From: Actinoplanes octamycinicus | GTDB lineage: Bacteria > Actinomycetota > Actinomycetes > Mycobacteriales > Micromonosporaceae | Reading direction: 5' to 3' | Assembly (NCBI RefSeq): GCF_014205225.1 | Contig: NZ_JACHNB010000001.1 | Span: 310,001-374,000 of the forward strand | DNA length: 64,000 bases | Shown: positions 1-8,345 of the stretch, piece by piece | Numbering within the stretch: position 1 is the stretch's first letter | Layout of the letters: each line of letters opens with the position of its first letter | The notes under the pieces: generated by a model | Seen by the model: the letters and a program-made list of their open reading frames with translations, nothing else | Told to the model about the DNA's origin: nothing | Database searches by the model: none | Program-made: the position numbers and the translations under genes

Positions 1-115
1 GCCGCAGGCGGACCTCGGCGCCGGCCTTCTCGGCCGCCTCCTGCAACCGCTGCGCCATCTTGTGCAGGGTGCCGGTCGACGAGTAGTAGATGATCGCAAG
101 CTTGACGTCTGCCAC
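1..115 (-). CDS. WrbA-like flavodoxin / NAD(P)H:quinone oxidoreductase, N-terminal part
   Basis: Only the first 38 codons are in the window; the rest lies beyond the left edge. The GTG start at 113-115 is preceded by an AGGGGA ribosome binding site about 11 nt upstream. The translation begins MADVKLAIIYYSSTGTLHKM, which is a first beta strand followed by the phosphate-binding loop SSTGT that holds FMN in flavodoxin-fold proteins. The Tyr-Tyr-Ser-Ser-Thr-Gly arrangement matches the WrbA family of FMN-dependent quinone reductases, cytosolic enzymes that reduce quinones by two electrons. Without the C-terminal two thirds, WrbA cannot be separated from other flavodoxin-like reductases. Confidence 0.75.
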   Translation of the reverse strand, partial: MADVKLAIIYYSSTGTLHKMAQRLQEAAEKAGAEVRLR

Positions 116-153
116 GATCACAGCAAATCCCCTGGGACGGCCCGGCGAAACCT

Positions 154-408
154 TTATAGGCGGAGTTCGCTGCCCTCCGGGTCGTCGAACCAGACACCCC
201 CGGTGGCCAGGTAACGGAACTGGTAGTCCCCCGGCTCCAGCGGCACGCTGACCGTACGGGTGCCGTTCTTGCGCACCTGCATCTCGTGTGTGCCGGGCTG
301 CCAGTCGTTGAACGTGCCCACCACGCTCACCACGCCGGACGGCTCGTCAGCGGGAATACTGAAGGTCACCCGGGTCTTGGTGCCGAACAACTTGCTGCGC
401 TTGATCAT
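154..408 (-). CDS. Small stand-alone CBM48 / isoamylase-N-like (glycogen-binding early-set) protein, 84 aa
   Basis: An 84-residue protein made of one immunoglobulin-like early-set domain. It contains the hallmark VGTFNDW turn near residues 30-36, with the downstream pattern GDYQFRYL and WFDDPEG. These features characterise the isoamylase N-terminal / AMPK glycogen-binding (CBM48) fold that binds alpha-glucans. No catalytic domain is attached, so it may be a free carbohydrate-sensing or scaffold module; that role is inferred. The ATG at 406-408 has a GGAGG site 7 nt upstream, which excludes the longer upstream reading frame. It is divergent from the acetyltransferase gene on its right. Confidence 0.8.
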   Translation of the reverse strand: MIKRSKLFGTKTRVTFSIPADEPSGVVSVVGTFNDWQPGTHEMQVRKNGTRTVSVPLEPGDYQFRYLATGGVWFDDPEGSELRL

Positions 409-478
409 GGCGTCCTCCACAGGCCGTAGCCTCATCACTACAACGGTGGGACCGGCGGCGGGGTGACGACGCGCCGCA

Positions 479-484
479 TACGCT
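479..484 (+). promoter_or_regulatory. Extended -10-like box TACGCT for a leaderless elaA transcript
   Basis: TACGCT fits the actinobacterial -10 pattern TAnnnT and ends exactly 6 nt before the ATG at 491, so transcription would begin at or next to the start codon. No Shine-Dalgarno sequence is present. The same geometry recurs at six other genes in this window. A -35 box is not evident. Confidence 0.5.
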
Positions 485-490
485 GTGCCG

Positions 491-949
491 ATGCACCCGC
501 TACCGCACGACGAGTTCCGCGTGGCCTCGTTCCGCGACCTCCCCAGCCCGACGCTGTACGACATCCTGCGCCTGCGCAGCGAGGTGTTCGTGGTGGAGCA
601 GGAGTGCGCCTACCTCGACCTGGACGGCCGCGACACCGAGCCCGGTACCCGACACCTATGGTTCTCCCGTGATCGGGAAGTTCGGGCCTATCTGCGGATT
701 CTCGATGACCATGGGACGGAACGGATCGGCCGGGTGGTGACCTCCCCGAAGGCGCGCGGCGCGGGTCTGGCCGGCCGGTTGATGGAACACGCGCTGGAGA
801 TCATCGGCCATCGGCCGGCAGTGCTGGACGCCCAGTCGTACCTTGTCAGCTTTTATCGGAAATATGGTTTCGAGCCGACCGGACCCGAGTACGTGGAGGA
901 CGGCATCCCCCACGTACCCATGGCCCGGCGATTGCCGCCGGTGAGTTGA
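491..949 (+). CDS. elaA: GNAT family N-acetyltransferase, ElaA type
   Basis: A 152-residue single-domain GCN5-related acetyltransferase of the ElaA family. The N-terminal ILRLRSEVFVVEQ segment and the DLDGRD pair are typical of ElaA. The acetyl-CoA pyrophosphate loop appears as KARGAGLAGRLM around residues 87-98, followed by LVSFYRKYGFEPTG, the usual C-terminal beta-bulge region. The substrate is unknown. An in-frame GTG lies at 485, but a TACGCT box exactly 6 nt upstream favours ATG 491 as the start of a leaderless message. The stop codon sits inside the long inverted repeat that separates it from the convergent hemQ. Confidence 0.85.
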   Translation: MHPLPHDEFRVASFRDLPSPTLYDILRLRSEVFVVEQECAYLDLDGRDTEPGTRHLWFSRDREVRAYLRILDDHGTERIGRVVTSPKARGAGLAGRLMEHALEIIGHRPAVLDAQSYLVSFYRKYGFEPTGPEYVEDGIPHVPMARRLPPVS

Positions 950-1012
950 GGCACGATTTCTCGACGGCCGCGGGGTTTGCGGACGGCGGGAAATCGTGCC
1001 TCAACTCACCGG
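938..1012. terminator. Long perfect inverted repeat (23-bp arms) between convergent elaA and hemQ
   Basis: Arms 938-960 and 990-1012 are perfect reverse complements over 23 bp, separated by a 29-nt loop. The left arm contains the elaA stop codon (TGA 947-949). The position between two converging genes suggests a bidirectional terminator, although there is no T run and the loop is unusually long. Confidence 0.65.
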
Positions 1013-1060
1013 TTACAAGGCAATCGCCCGCGGAGCGAAGCGGAGCCAGTCAGCTCAGGA

Positions 1061-1762
1061 TCACGGGAGTGTAGAGACGATTTCGGCGATCGAGCGACGC
1101 CGCCCGGTGTAGAACGGCACCTCCTCGCGCACGTGCCGGCGCGCCCGCGACGCCCGCAGGTCGCGCATCAGGTCGACGATCCGGTGCAGCTCGTCCGCCT
1201 CGAAGGCGAGCATCCACTCGTAGTCGCCGAGCGCGAACGACGCCACCGTGTTGGCCCGCACGTCCGGGTAGCCCCGGGCCTGCCGGCCGTGCTCGGCGAG
1301 CATGTCCCGGCGCTCGGCGTCGGGCAGCAGGTACCACTCGTAGGAGCGGACGAACGGGTAGACGCAGATGTACGGCCGGGCCTCCTCGCCGGCCAGGAAC
1401 GCCGGCAGGTGGCTCTTGTTGAACTCGGCCGGCCGGTGCAGCGCCATCTGCGACCAGACCGGGGTCAGGTGCCGGCCCAGCGCGGTCCGGCGGAACAGCG
1501 AGTACGCCTCCTGCAGCGCGTCCGGGTCGCTGGAGTGCCACCAGATCATCACGTCCGCGTCGGCCCGCAGCCCGGACACGTCGTAGGTGCCGCGGATCGT
1601 CACGTCCTTCGCGGCCAGCTGCTCGAACAGCGTGTCGACCTCGCCCGCCAGGTCGTCCCGCAGCGCCGGCAGCTCACGCGAGGCCCGGAACACCGACCAC
1701 ATCGTGTACCGGATGGTGGCGTTCAGCTCGTTGATCCGAGCCGCGTTGGTCTGCTCGCTCAT
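1061..1762 (-). CDS. hemQ: Coproheme decarboxylase HemQ/ChdC
   Basis: A 233-residue chlorite-dismutase-fold protein. It performs the last step of the coproporphyrin-dependent heme pathway, oxidative decarboxylation of coproheme III to heme b in the cytosol. Residues corresponding to those described for actinobacterial ChdC are all present: distal His118 (NKSH), catalytic Tyr135 (VYPF) and the candidate proximal His158 (AEHGR). The ATG start overlaps the stop of the upstream hemY gene in an ATGA junction, so the two are translationally coupled. It is third in the leftward hemE-hemY-hemQ group. Length and motifs are normal. Confidence 0.95.
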   Translation of the reverse strand: MSEQTNAARINELNATIRYTMWSVFRASRELPALRDDLAGEVDTLFEQLAAKDVTIRGTYDVSGLRADADVMIWWHSSDPDALQEAYSLFRRTALGRHLTPVWSQMALHRPAEFNKSHLPAFLAGEEARPYICVYPFVRSYEWYLLPDAERRDMLAEHGRQARGYPDVRANTVASFALGDYEWMLAFEADELHRIVDLMRDLRASRARRHVREEVPFYTGRRRSIAEIVSTLP

Positions 1763-3153
1763 GCACTTGCCTCCAGGTAATCACTCACATCGTCCGCCGC
1801 GCGCTCGCCGCTGGCCACACAGACCGGGATGCCGACGCCGTCCAGGGCCGCGCCGGCCAGTGCGATCCCCGAGGGCAGCGCCGCCCGGGCCGCCGCCACC
1901 CGGTCCGGGTGCCCCGGCAGGTACTGCGGGAGGCCGCCGCCCCAGCGCTGGATCCAGGCGCCGACCGGCGGCGGCAGCGCCCCGCCGGCCAGCTCGCCCA
2001 GCTCCCGGTGGGCGATCGCGAGCAGCGCCTGATCGCTGTGCTGCAGGCGGTCCTCCTCGCCGGCCCGGCCGAGCGAGGCCCGGACGATCACCGGACCCGC
2101 CGGCCCGGTCAGGTGCGGCCATTTCCGGGTGAAAAAGGTGGCCGCCTTGACCAGCGTGCCCTCGCCCGGCGGGACCAGGAAACCGGACAGCTCGGGCAGC
2201 GGGGTGCCGGGCGGCAGCGCCAGCCCGGCCAGCGCGACGCTGGCGTAGTCCAGCTCGCCGATCGCGCGCGCGGCCTCCGGCGCGGCGTCGGTCAGCAGCC
2301 GGGCCGCCGGTTTCGCCGGCACCGCCAGGACCACGGCGTCCACGTCGTCGGTCTGCGGCTCGGGGGCCGGCCCGAGCACCAGGTGCCACCGGTCCCCGGC
2401 CCGGACGAGCCGGCGCACCGGCAACCCCAGGCTGATCCGCGCCCGGGCCGCGGTGGCCGCCGCGCCGATCAGCCGGCTCATCCCGCCGTCGATCGCGGCG
2501 AAGACCGGCCGGCCCGGGGTCCGCTTGCTCAATGCCTGAGCGGCCCGGACCGCTCCGCGCAGCGTGTGCTCGGTCTCCGCGGTGCGGGCCAGCTGCGGCA
2601 TCGTGGCGCGCAGCGACAGCCGGTCGGCGCGGCCCGCGTAGACCCCGCCGAGCATCGGGTCGACCAGCCGGTCCACCACCTCGGCGCCGTACCGCGAGCG
2701 GACCAGCTCGCCGACCGCGACGTCCTCGCCGGGGGCGAGCAGCGGCCGGCCGGTGTCGGCGTCCGCGCCGTCGTCCGGCAGGGCCACGCCGTCCAGCGTC
2801 GACAGGTCGCCGGGCACGCCGACCAGGGTGCCGGCCGGGATCCGGGTCAACCGGCCGCCGATCGCCAGCGCGGCCGGCTGGGCGGCCGGGTGGACCAGGG
2901 CGTCGCCCAGGCCGACCCGGCGGGCGAAGGTCACCGCCGCGGAGTCACCGCCGTCCGGCGCGGAACTCAGGAAGGACTCGGCGCCGCGCTCGACCGGCAC
3001 GCCGGCCAGCTCGCCGGTGCGCAGCTTGCCGCCCAGCACGCCGCTCTGCTCGTACACGATGATCTCGGTGTCCGGCGGGCAGACGTCCCGCAGGCGCACG
3101 GCGGCCGCCAAGCCGGCGACGCCGCCGCCGATGACCGCGATCCGCTTCCGCAC
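1759..3153 (-). CDS. hemY: Coproporphyrinogen/protoporphyrinogen oxidase HemY (CgoX)
   Basis: A 464-residue FAD-dependent amine-oxidase-fold enzyme. The dinucleotide-binding motif [12 protein letters not shown] lies at residues 6-17, followed by the ERGAESF substrate-side element near residue 61. The C-terminal [19 protein letters not shown] is the usual FAD-binding end of the family. Next to hemQ, the expected reaction is oxidation of coproporphyrinogen III to coproporphyrin III. The GTG at 3151-3153 was chosen because the translation then opens directly with the Rossmann strand and GGGAGG lies upstream; an upstream ATG would add seven nonconserved residues. Confidence 0.92.
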   Translation of the reverse strand: MRKRIAVIGGGVAGLAAAVRLRDVCPPDTEIIVYEQSGVLGGKLRTGELAGVPVERGAESFLSSAPDGGDSAAVTFARRVGLGDALVHPAAQPAALAIGGRLTRIPAGTLVGVPGDLSTLDGVALPDDGADADTGRPLLAPGEDVAVGELVRSRYGAEVVDRLVDPMLGGVYAGRADRLSLRATMPQLARTAETEHTLRGAVRAAQALSKRTPGRPVFAAIDGGMSRLIGAAATAARARISLGLPVRRLVRAGDRWHLVLGPAPEPQTDDVDAVVLAVPAKPAARLLTDAAPEAARAIGELDYASVALAGLALPPGTPLPELSGFLVPPGEGTLVKAATFFTRKWPHLTGPAGPVIVRASLGRAGEEDRLQHSDQALLAIAHRELGELAGGALPPPVGAWIQRWGGGLPQYLPGHPDRVAAARAALPSGIALAGAALDGVGIPVCVASGERAADDVSDYLEASA

Positions 3154-3210
3154 GCTCCCACCCTCCCAGGCCACGCTCCCGACCGCCCGGCGGGGGTCCG
3201 CCGGTGTGAG

Positions 3211-4245
3211 CTATCGAGCTGACACCTCGTGCACCAGCGCGGTCAGCCGGGTGAGGATGTCGGGATCGGTCTCCGGCATGACGCCATGACCGAGATTGAA
3301 CACGTGACCGGGGGCCGACTGCCCCTGCGCCAGCACCCGGCGGGTCTCCCGCTCCACCACGTCCCACCCGGCGAACAGGATGGCCGGGTCCAGGTTGCCC
3401 TGCACCGCCCGGTCCGGGCCGATCCGCTTGGTGGCCACGTCCAGCGGGGTGCGCCAGTCGACGCCGACCACGTCGGCGCCGGCCTCGCCCATCGCCTCGA
3501 GCAGCACCCCGGTGCCCACCCCGAAGTGGATCCGCGGCACGCCGGCGTCCTGCAGGCCGCGCAGCACCCGGGCCGAGTGCGGCATCACGAACGACCGGTA
3601 GTCCGCCTCGGAGAGCGCGCCGGCCCACGAGTCGAACAGCTGGACCGCGCTCACCCCGGCGTCGATCTGGGTGCGCAGGAAGGTGAGGGTGATCCCGGCG
3701 AGCCGGTCGAGCAGCGCGTGCCAGAGCTCGGGCCGCCCGTACATCATCGCCTTGGTCTTCAGGTAGGTCCGCGACGGGCCGCCCTCGATCAGGTAGCTGG
3801 CCAGCGTGAACGGCGCCCCGGCGAAGCCGATCAGCGGCGTGCTGCCCAGCTCGGCGACCAGCAGCCGGACCGACTCGGCGACGAAGTCCACGTCGTCCGC
3901 GGTGATCGGCCGGAGCCGGTCCAGGTCGGCGGCCTCGCGGATCGGGGCGGCGACGACCGGGCCGGTGCCGGCCACGATGTCCAGGTCGACGCCGGCCGCG
4001 GCGATCGGCACCACGATGTCGCTGAACAGGATGGCCGCGTCGACCCGGTGCCGGCGGACCGGCTGCAGGGTGATCTCGGTGACCAGATCGGGCCGCCGGC
4101 ACGACTCCAGCATGCCGATCCCCTCCCGGATCTTGCGGTACTCGGGCAGCGAGCGCCCGGCCTGCCGCATGAACCAGACCGGCGTGTGCGGGCCGGGCAG
4201 GCCACGACACGCACGCACGAACGGGGAATCCTCGAGAACGGTCAC
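3211..4245 (-). CDS. hemE: Uroporphyrinogen decarboxylase
   Basis: A 344-residue cytosolic enzyme that converts uroporphyrinogen III to coproporphyrinogen III. Family signatures are visible: the N-terminal [15 protein letters not shown] (about residues 21-35), [24 protein letters not shown] and the late [12 protein letters not shown]. The GTG at 4243-4245 gives the conserved opening [15 protein letters not shown]. No Shine-Dalgarno site is visible, but CACCAT lies 6 nt upstream and could be a weak -10 for a leaderless mRNA. It is first in the heme group, with a 57-nt gap to hemY. Confidence 0.95.
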   Translation of the reverse strand: MTVLEDSPFVRACRGLPGPHTPVWFMRQAGRSLPEYRKIREGIGMLESCRRPDLVTEITLQPVRRHRVDAAILFSDIVVPIAAAGVDLDIVAGTGPVVAAPIREAADLDRLRPITADDVDFVAESVRLLVAELGSTPLIGFAGAPFTLASYLIEGGPSRTYLKTKAMMYGRPELWHALLDRLAGITLTFLRTQIDAGVSAVQLFDSWAGALSEADYRSFVMPHSARVLRGLQDAGVPRIHFGVGTGVLLEAMGEAGADVVGVDWRTPLDVATKRIGPDRAVQGNLDPAILFAGWDVVERETRRVLAQGQSAPGHVFNLGHGVMPETDPDILTRLTALVHEVSAR

Positions 4246-4314
4246 CGGGTCATGGTGCCATGTGAGTGAGGACGCCCGGCGGCGCGGCGACGGCTGCCGG
4301 GGCGTAGATCGGCA

Positions 4315-4320
4315 TACTCT
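4315..4320 (+). promoter_or_regulatory. -10-like box TACTCT for leaderless DUF3000 mRNA
   Basis: TACTCT matches TAnnnT and is followed by 6 nt (TCCCCC) and then the ATG at 4327. No ribosome binding site exists between them. The arrangement predicts transcription starting at the A of the ATG. Confidence 0.5.
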
Positions 4321-4326
4321 TCCCCC

Positions 4327-4896
4327 ATGGCGTCCCCCTCCGCTGTTCCCGAGCCGTTCACCCGCGCGGTGGCCGGGTTGCGCGCGGACTCGCCACGGCC
4401 GGAGATCCTGCTCGAGGAGATCGCCGCGCCGCAGCGGCTCGCGCCGTACTCGTTCGCGCTCAGCGCCACCGTCCTGCGCTCCGGCGACGAGGTCGCCAGC
4501 GGCCGCCTGATCCTGCTGCACGACCCGGCCGGCCACGACGCCTGGCGCGGCGACCTGCGCCTGGTGACGCTGGTCACCGCCGACCTGGAGCCGGACCTGG
4601 CCACCGACCCGCTGCTGCCCGCGGTCGCCTGGACCTGGCTCACCGACGGCCTCGACCAGCACGCGGCCGCCTACACCGCGATCGGCGGCACGGTCACCCA
4701 GACCGCCTCCACCCGCTTCGGCGAGCTGTCCGGCCCGCCCCCGACCGCCGACCTCGAGGTCCGCGCCTCGTGGACCCCGACCTCCGACGACTTCGCCGCC
4801 CACCTGCACGGCTGGTGCGCCATGCTGGCCTCCACCGCCGGCCTCCCCCCACCCGGCGTCAGCTCGCTCGACCGCCACCGCGCCAGCGCCTCCTGA
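4327..4896 (+). CDS. DUF3000 family protein
   Basis: A 189-residue soluble protein that matches the actinobacterial DUF3000 family. Supporting features are the opening [10 protein letters not shown], the segment [19 protein letters not shown], the LVLLHDP-like strand with WRGDLRLVT, and the C-terminal [18 protein letters not shown]. Function is unknown. Family members are commonly found beside hemE, as here, where the gene is divergent from hemE across an 81-bp gap; a role connected to heme metabolism is therefore possible but not shown by sequence. Confidence 0.88.
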   Translation: MASPSAVPEPFTRAVAGLRADSPRPEILLEEIAAPQRLAPYSFALSATVLRSGDEVASGRLILLHDPAGHDAWRGDLRLVTLVTADLEPDLATDPLLPAVAWTWLTDGLDQHAAAYTAIGGTVTQTASTRFGELSGPPPTADLEVRASWTPTSDDFAAHLHGWCAMLASTAGLPPPGVSSLDRHRASAS

Positions 4897-4907
4897 CCGC
4901 CTCCGCG

Positions 4908-5024
4908 GTCACTCCGGGCTGCTCACGCGCCTCTGTCCCGCGCACCGAATCGGACGAACCACCCTAGTCACTCCGGGCTGCTCACGCGCCTCTGTCCCGC
5001 GCACCGAATCGGACGAACCACCCT
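4908..5024. repeat. Tandem duplication, 2 x 58 bp (period 59)
   Basis: Copies 4908-4965 and 4967-5024 are identical over 58 bp with one extra base between them. They start 12 nt after the DUF3000 stop codon. It is the first of several short tandem duplications at gene 3' ends in this window. Confidence 0.9.
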
Positions 5025-5053
5025 CGCTGCCGCCATGCCGCCGGCCCGTTTCC

Positions 5054-5333
5054 GGATCCTTTTCCGGTACGACCCGGAGCCCCGTGGCAGTCGGCCCGCG
5101 ATGCCCGCCGGCTCCCGACCGCACCGCGTGTCGTGCGGGTCCGCCCGCACACCGCGAGGCTCGGTTCGGCTCCGGACCGCAGCGCGGCCCACGGCCCCGG
5201 CTGGCTCGCACGGGTGTCTCGGCGGTGCCGAGACACCCGTGCGGCACAGCCTGCCCGCACGACACGCGCCGCGGCCCGGAGGAGCTGCGGCCTCGCGTGC
5301 CGACTGGCACGGGACGGACGGTCGTACAAAATC
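5054..5333. repeat. About 280-bp palindromic repeat element, copy A
   Basis: The gap 4897-5395 holds no supported gene. It contains a two-armed palindrome centred near 5225: a perfect 16-bp stem (5208-5223 with 5227-5242, loop GGT) flanked by longer imperfect arms (5054-5150 and 5253-5333). The left arm, read on the minus strand, is about 90 percent identical to 22370-22457, so this is a dispersed repeat family. Confidence 0.75.
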
Positions 5334-5395
5334 TGGCTTTTGACGGGCAGCGACCGGAAGTGATCAGCGGACCCGGACCCTCGCGCGGGCCGTGA

Positions 5396-6493
5396 TCAGC
5401 AGACCTTGAAGGTCGCGCAGGCGGTGGCGATCGGGATGGCCAGGCCGATGCCCTCGGCATCGCGGGCCTTGGCGGTGGCCAGGCCGACCACCTGCTTGCT
5501 GGTGTTGACCACCGGGCCGCCGGAGTTGCCGGGGTTGATCGGGGCGTCGAACTGGATGGTCGGGCCGTCCGCGTCGTCCTCGCGGAAGGCGCTGATCACG
5601 CCGGTGGTGACGGTGTCGTCGAGGCCCAGCGGGGCGCCCACCACGACCACCTGCTGACCGGGTTTGACCTGGCCGCCGGCCACCCCGAGCGGCTTGATCT
5701 CCTGCTTGGCGCGGAGCAGCGCCAGGTCCTTGCCCTCGCTGACCTTGATGATCGTGGCGTTGATCCGGGTGGTGCCGCGTTCCAGGGTGACCGCGCGGTC
5801 GCCGGCCTTCCAGACCGACTCGACCACGTGGAAGTTGGTGAACAGGTTCGCGGTGCCATCGGCGGCCTTGGTGCCGACCGAGAAGGCGGTGCCGGTGAAG
5901 TCGCCGGCCCGGACCCGGAAGACGCTGGGCAGGGCGGCGGCCGAGATGCCCTCCGGGTCGAAGACGTTGGTGAGCGCCTTCTCCAGGTCGGCGCTGCGGT
6001 TCTGCGCGGTGGAGACGGCGGAGGCCAGGTCGTTGCTGCTCTGGATCACCGACTCGATCCGGTAGGCCTGCCAGCCGGTGATCCCCACGAGGACCGCGAC
6101 CAGGGCGATGACCAGCGGCTTGGCCTTGCCGCGGGACTTCGCCGGGCGGGTCTGCTCGACGGCCGGAGCGAAGGCGGTCGGGTAGGCCGGGGCCGGCTGC
6201 TCGAAGGCCCGAGCGGGCTGTTCGTAACCGGGCTGCTCGTAACCGGGCTGTTCGTAACGAGGCTGTTCGTAACCGGGCTGCTCGTAACGGGGCTGCTCCT
6301 GGCGCGGCTCGGCGAAGCTGGTGTCCGCCCAGACCGGGCCCGACTCCCAGGACCGCTGCTGCTGGCCGGCCCACGGGTCCTCCGGCCGGCGGTACCCGTC
6401 GTCGTACCGGTCCTCCGCGTACCTCTCGGCGTAGCGGGCCCGGCGCGGCTCGGGTGAACCGGCTGGAGTGAAGGGCTCGTAGGTGGCGGTCAT
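5396..6493 (-). CDS. Membrane-anchored trypsin-like (DegP/HtrA-type) serine protease
   Basis: A 365-residue protein with three parts. The cytoplasmic N terminus (about residues 1-130) is rich in Pro, Tyr, Glu and Arg and carries five GYEQP/RYEQP-type pentapeptides. A single membrane segment follows (KPLVIALVAVLVGITGW), then an extracytoplasmic chymotrypsin-fold domain. The catalytic triad is recognisable: His in TNFHVVES (about 222), Asp in KDLALLR (about 257) and Ser in NPGNSGGPV (about 323). No PDZ domain follows, unlike full HtrA. It is probably a surface quality-control or processing protease. The ATG at 6491-6493 has GGGAGG upstream. Confidence 0.85.
   Translation of the reverse strand: MTATYEPFTPAGSPEPRRARYAERYAEDRYDDGYRRPEDPWAGQQQRSWESGPVWADTSFAEPRQEQPRYEQPGYEQPRYEQPGYEQPGYEQPARAFEQPAPAYPTAFAPAVEQTRPAKSRGKAKPLVIALVAVLVGITGWQAYRIESVIQSSNDLASAVSTAQNRSADLEKALTNVFDPEGISAAALPSVFRVRAGDFTGTAFSVGTKAADGTANLFTNFHVVESVWKAGDRAVTLERGTTRINATIIKVSEGKDLALLRAKQEIKPLGVAGGQVKPGQQVVVVGAPLGLDDTVTTGVISAFREDDADGPTIQFDAPINPGNSGGPVVNTSKQVVGLATAKARDAEGIGLAIPIATACATFKVC
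6216..6290. repeat. In-frame 15-bp tandem repeat (5 units) in protease N terminus
   Basis: Units beginning GGCTG(T/C)TCGTAAC start at 6216, 6231, 6246, 6261 and 6276, each encoding a Gly/Arg-Tyr-Glu-Gln-Pro pentapeptide. The 15-bp periodicity keeps the frame, so copy number could vary by slippage without disrupting the gene. Confidence 0.85.
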
Positions 6494-6627
6494 GCGGCAC
6501 GGCCTCCCGGGTGGTCTCGGCGTGGCACCCGGGTATACGGAGCAGAACGCGCAATGGTTGAACCCGGAAGTCGATCGAGAATCGACGCGCCGGGACCCGG
6601 CTGCGCACGGCAGGGGTGCCACCCCCG

Positions 6628-6633
6628 TACGGT
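6628..6633 (+). promoter_or_regulatory. -10-like box TACGGT for leaderless rnd
   Basis: TACGGT (TAnnnT) is separated by exactly 6 nt from the GTG at 6640, with no Shine-Dalgarno site. This supports GTG 6640 over the upstream in-frame GTG at 6616. Confidence 0.5.
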
Positions 6634-6639
6634 TACGGA

Positions 6640-7947
6640 GTGACCGACGAAGCACCCCTGCGCCGTCGGGACGCGCCGGAGTCAGCAGGGGACGGACCGC
6701 ACGCAGTGCCGCCCGACCCGAGTTCTGGCGGTCCCGAGGCTGTTCCCCTGACGGCGCCCCGCGATGGCACCCCGGCTCCGGTGGAGAGCGCTGCCGACCT
6801 GGCCGACATCGTCGCCCGGATGGCCGCGGGCACCGGGCCGGTGGCCGTGGACGCCGAGCGCGCGTCCGGCTACCGCTACACCCAGCGGGCCTACCTGGTG
6901 CAACTGCGCCGGGCCGGGTCCGGCACCGTGCTGATCGACCCGCTGCCGCTGGACGATCTGCGCACCCTGGACGCGGCCCTGGCGGACACCGAGTGGGTGC
7001 TGCACGCCGCCAGCCAGGACCTGCCGTGCCTGGCCGAGCTCGGGATGAGACCGCGCCGGCTGTTCGACACCGAGCTGGCCGCCCGGCTGGCCGGGTTCGA
7101 GCGGGTCGGCCTGGCCGCGCTCACCGAGCAGCTGCTCGGCTACTCGCTGGAGAAACACCACTCGGCGGCGGACTGGTCGACCCGGCCGCTGCCGGAGTCC
7201 TGGCTGACCTACGCGGCGCTGGACGTCGAGCTGCTCACCGACCTGCGCGACATCCTCGCCGCCGAGCTGGACCGGCAGGGCAAGGCCGCCTGGGCGGCCG
7301 AGGAGTTCGCCTCGCTGGTGGCCAGCGCGGACCGGCCGCCCCGGGTCCGCCCCGACCCGTGGCGCCGCACCTCGGGCATCCACCGGGTGCGCGGCGCGCG
7401 GGCGCAGTCCCGGGTCCGCGCGCTCTGGTACGCCCGGGACGGCGTGGCCGCCCGCCGCGACTCGGCGCCCGGCCGGGTGCTGCCCGACTCGGCGATCGTG
7501 GCCGCGGCCGAGGCCGACCCGAAGGACGAGCGGACCCTGCTCGCCATCCCCGGGTTCGGCGGCCGCTCGGTGCGCCGGCTCGCCAAGATCTGGCTGGACG
7601 CGCTGGACCAGGCCCGGGCCCTGCCGGACGACGCGCTGCCGGTGAACCAGCCGGTGGAGGGTCCGCCCCCGCCGCACCGCTGGGCCGAGCGGGATCCGGT
7701 GGCGGCCGCCCGGCTGGCCCGCTGCCGGCAGGTGGTGGTCGGCACCGCGGAGACCCACCGGCTGCCCCCGGAGAACCTGATCAGCCCGGACTTCATCCGC
7801 CGGCTGGCCTGGTCGCCGCCGGACGACATCACCGCGCAGACGGTGAGTGACACGCTGCGCGGTTTCGGCGCGCGCAACTGGCAGGTCGGCCTGATCGCCG
7901 GCCAGCTGGCGGCGGTGCTGCCGGCCCCTTCGCCAGAGCCGGCGTGA
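6640..7947 (+). CDS. rnd: Ribonuclease D (DEDDy 3'-5' exonuclease with HRDC domain)
   Basis: A 435-residue RNase D homologue. The three exonuclease motifs are visible: Exo I VAVDAERA near residue 69, Exo II in LHAASQDLPCL, and Exo III in YAALDVELL, giving the DEDDy set. An HRDC helical domain follows, with the ALWYARDGVAARRDSAPGRVLPD and IPGFGGR segments. The acidic, low-complexity N terminus is typical of actinobacterial members. It trims RNA 3' ends in the cytosol. Actinobacteria often carry this gene close to dxs and folate genes, as here. Confidence 0.9.
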   Translation: MTDEAPLRRRDAPESAGDGPHAVPPDPSSGGPEAVPLTAPRDGTPAPVESAADLADIVARMAAGTGPVAVDAERASGYRYTQRAYLVQLRRAGSGTVLIDPLPLDDLRTLDAALADTEWVLHAASQDLPCLAELGMRPRRLFDTELAARLAGFERVGLAALTEQLLGYSLEKHHSAADWSTRPLPESWLTYAALDVELLTDLRDILAAELDRQGKAAWAAEEFASLVASADRPPRVRPDPWRRTSGIHRVRGARAQSRVRALWYARDGVAARRDSAPGRVLPDSAIVAAAEADPKDERTLLAIPGFGGRSVRRLAKIWLDALDQARALPDDALPVNQPVEGPPPPHRWAERDPVAAARLARCRQVVVGTAETHRLPPENLISPDFIRRLAWSPPDDITAQTVSDTLRGFGARNWQVGLIAGQLAAVLPAPSPEPA

Positions 7948-7984
7948 TGTGCGGCTCCGGGAGTGCCTCGGGCGCTCCCGGAGC

Positions 7985-8119
7985 TCAGAACGGGACCGCG
8001 GGTCCCGGCGGGCCCTGGTCCCTGCCGCACCGGGCGCACTCCCGGTACAGCTCGCCGTCCGGGGTGGAGCGGCGCACCCACTTGTGCCAGCCGAGCCGGC
8101 ACGCGACCGGTTTCCTCAT
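7985..8119 (-). CDS. Small zinc-ribbon-like protein, 44 aa
   Basis: The short reading frame begins MRKPVACRLGWHKW and continues to an ECARCG pair. It has one early Cys and His (C7, H12) and a CxxC (C28, C31), a likely four-ligand zinc site. Tiny proteins with the same CxLGxHxW...CxxC layout are familiar in actinobacteria, but no function is known to me. Support for expression comes from TAGCGT placed 6 nt before the ATG, the same leaderless geometry as several neighbours. It is convergent with rnd and divergent from fadA. Confidence 0.65.
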   Translation of the reverse strand: MRKPVACRLGWHKWVRRSTPDGELYRECARCGRDQGPPGPAVPF

Positions 8120-8128
8120 GGACCGACG

Positions 8129-8191
8129 CTAGCGCCTGTTTCGGAGGCCGACCGGGGCTGCGGCGTGGCCGGCCTCCGAAACAGGCGCTAG
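8129..8191. terminator. Perfect 22-bp-arm inverted repeat between rnd/small gene and fadA
   Basis: Arms 8129-8150 and 8170-8191 are perfect reverse complements around a 19-nt loop. The element could end rightward transcription from rnd, 180 nt upstream. Its left arm overlaps the -10-like box of the leftward 44-aa gene, so an operator role is an alternative. No T run is present. Confidence 0.55.
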
Positions 8192-8345
8192 ACCCGCGGT
8201 TTGCCTCAGGTCGAGTGCCGGACCGTCGATCGAGAGCCTCCGGCCAGCCCCGTTGTGAGGTTTTTCGGAGGGTCTGGCAGCGGCTAGTTACTGGCGAGTA
8301 GCATGGCCGACACATTTGGGTTCACGCCCGCATTGGAGGCTTGCT

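Noticed and set aside
938..1012. Phage or integron attachment site
   Set aside because: No integrase, tRNA or cassette nearby; the position between convergent genes is better explained as a terminator.
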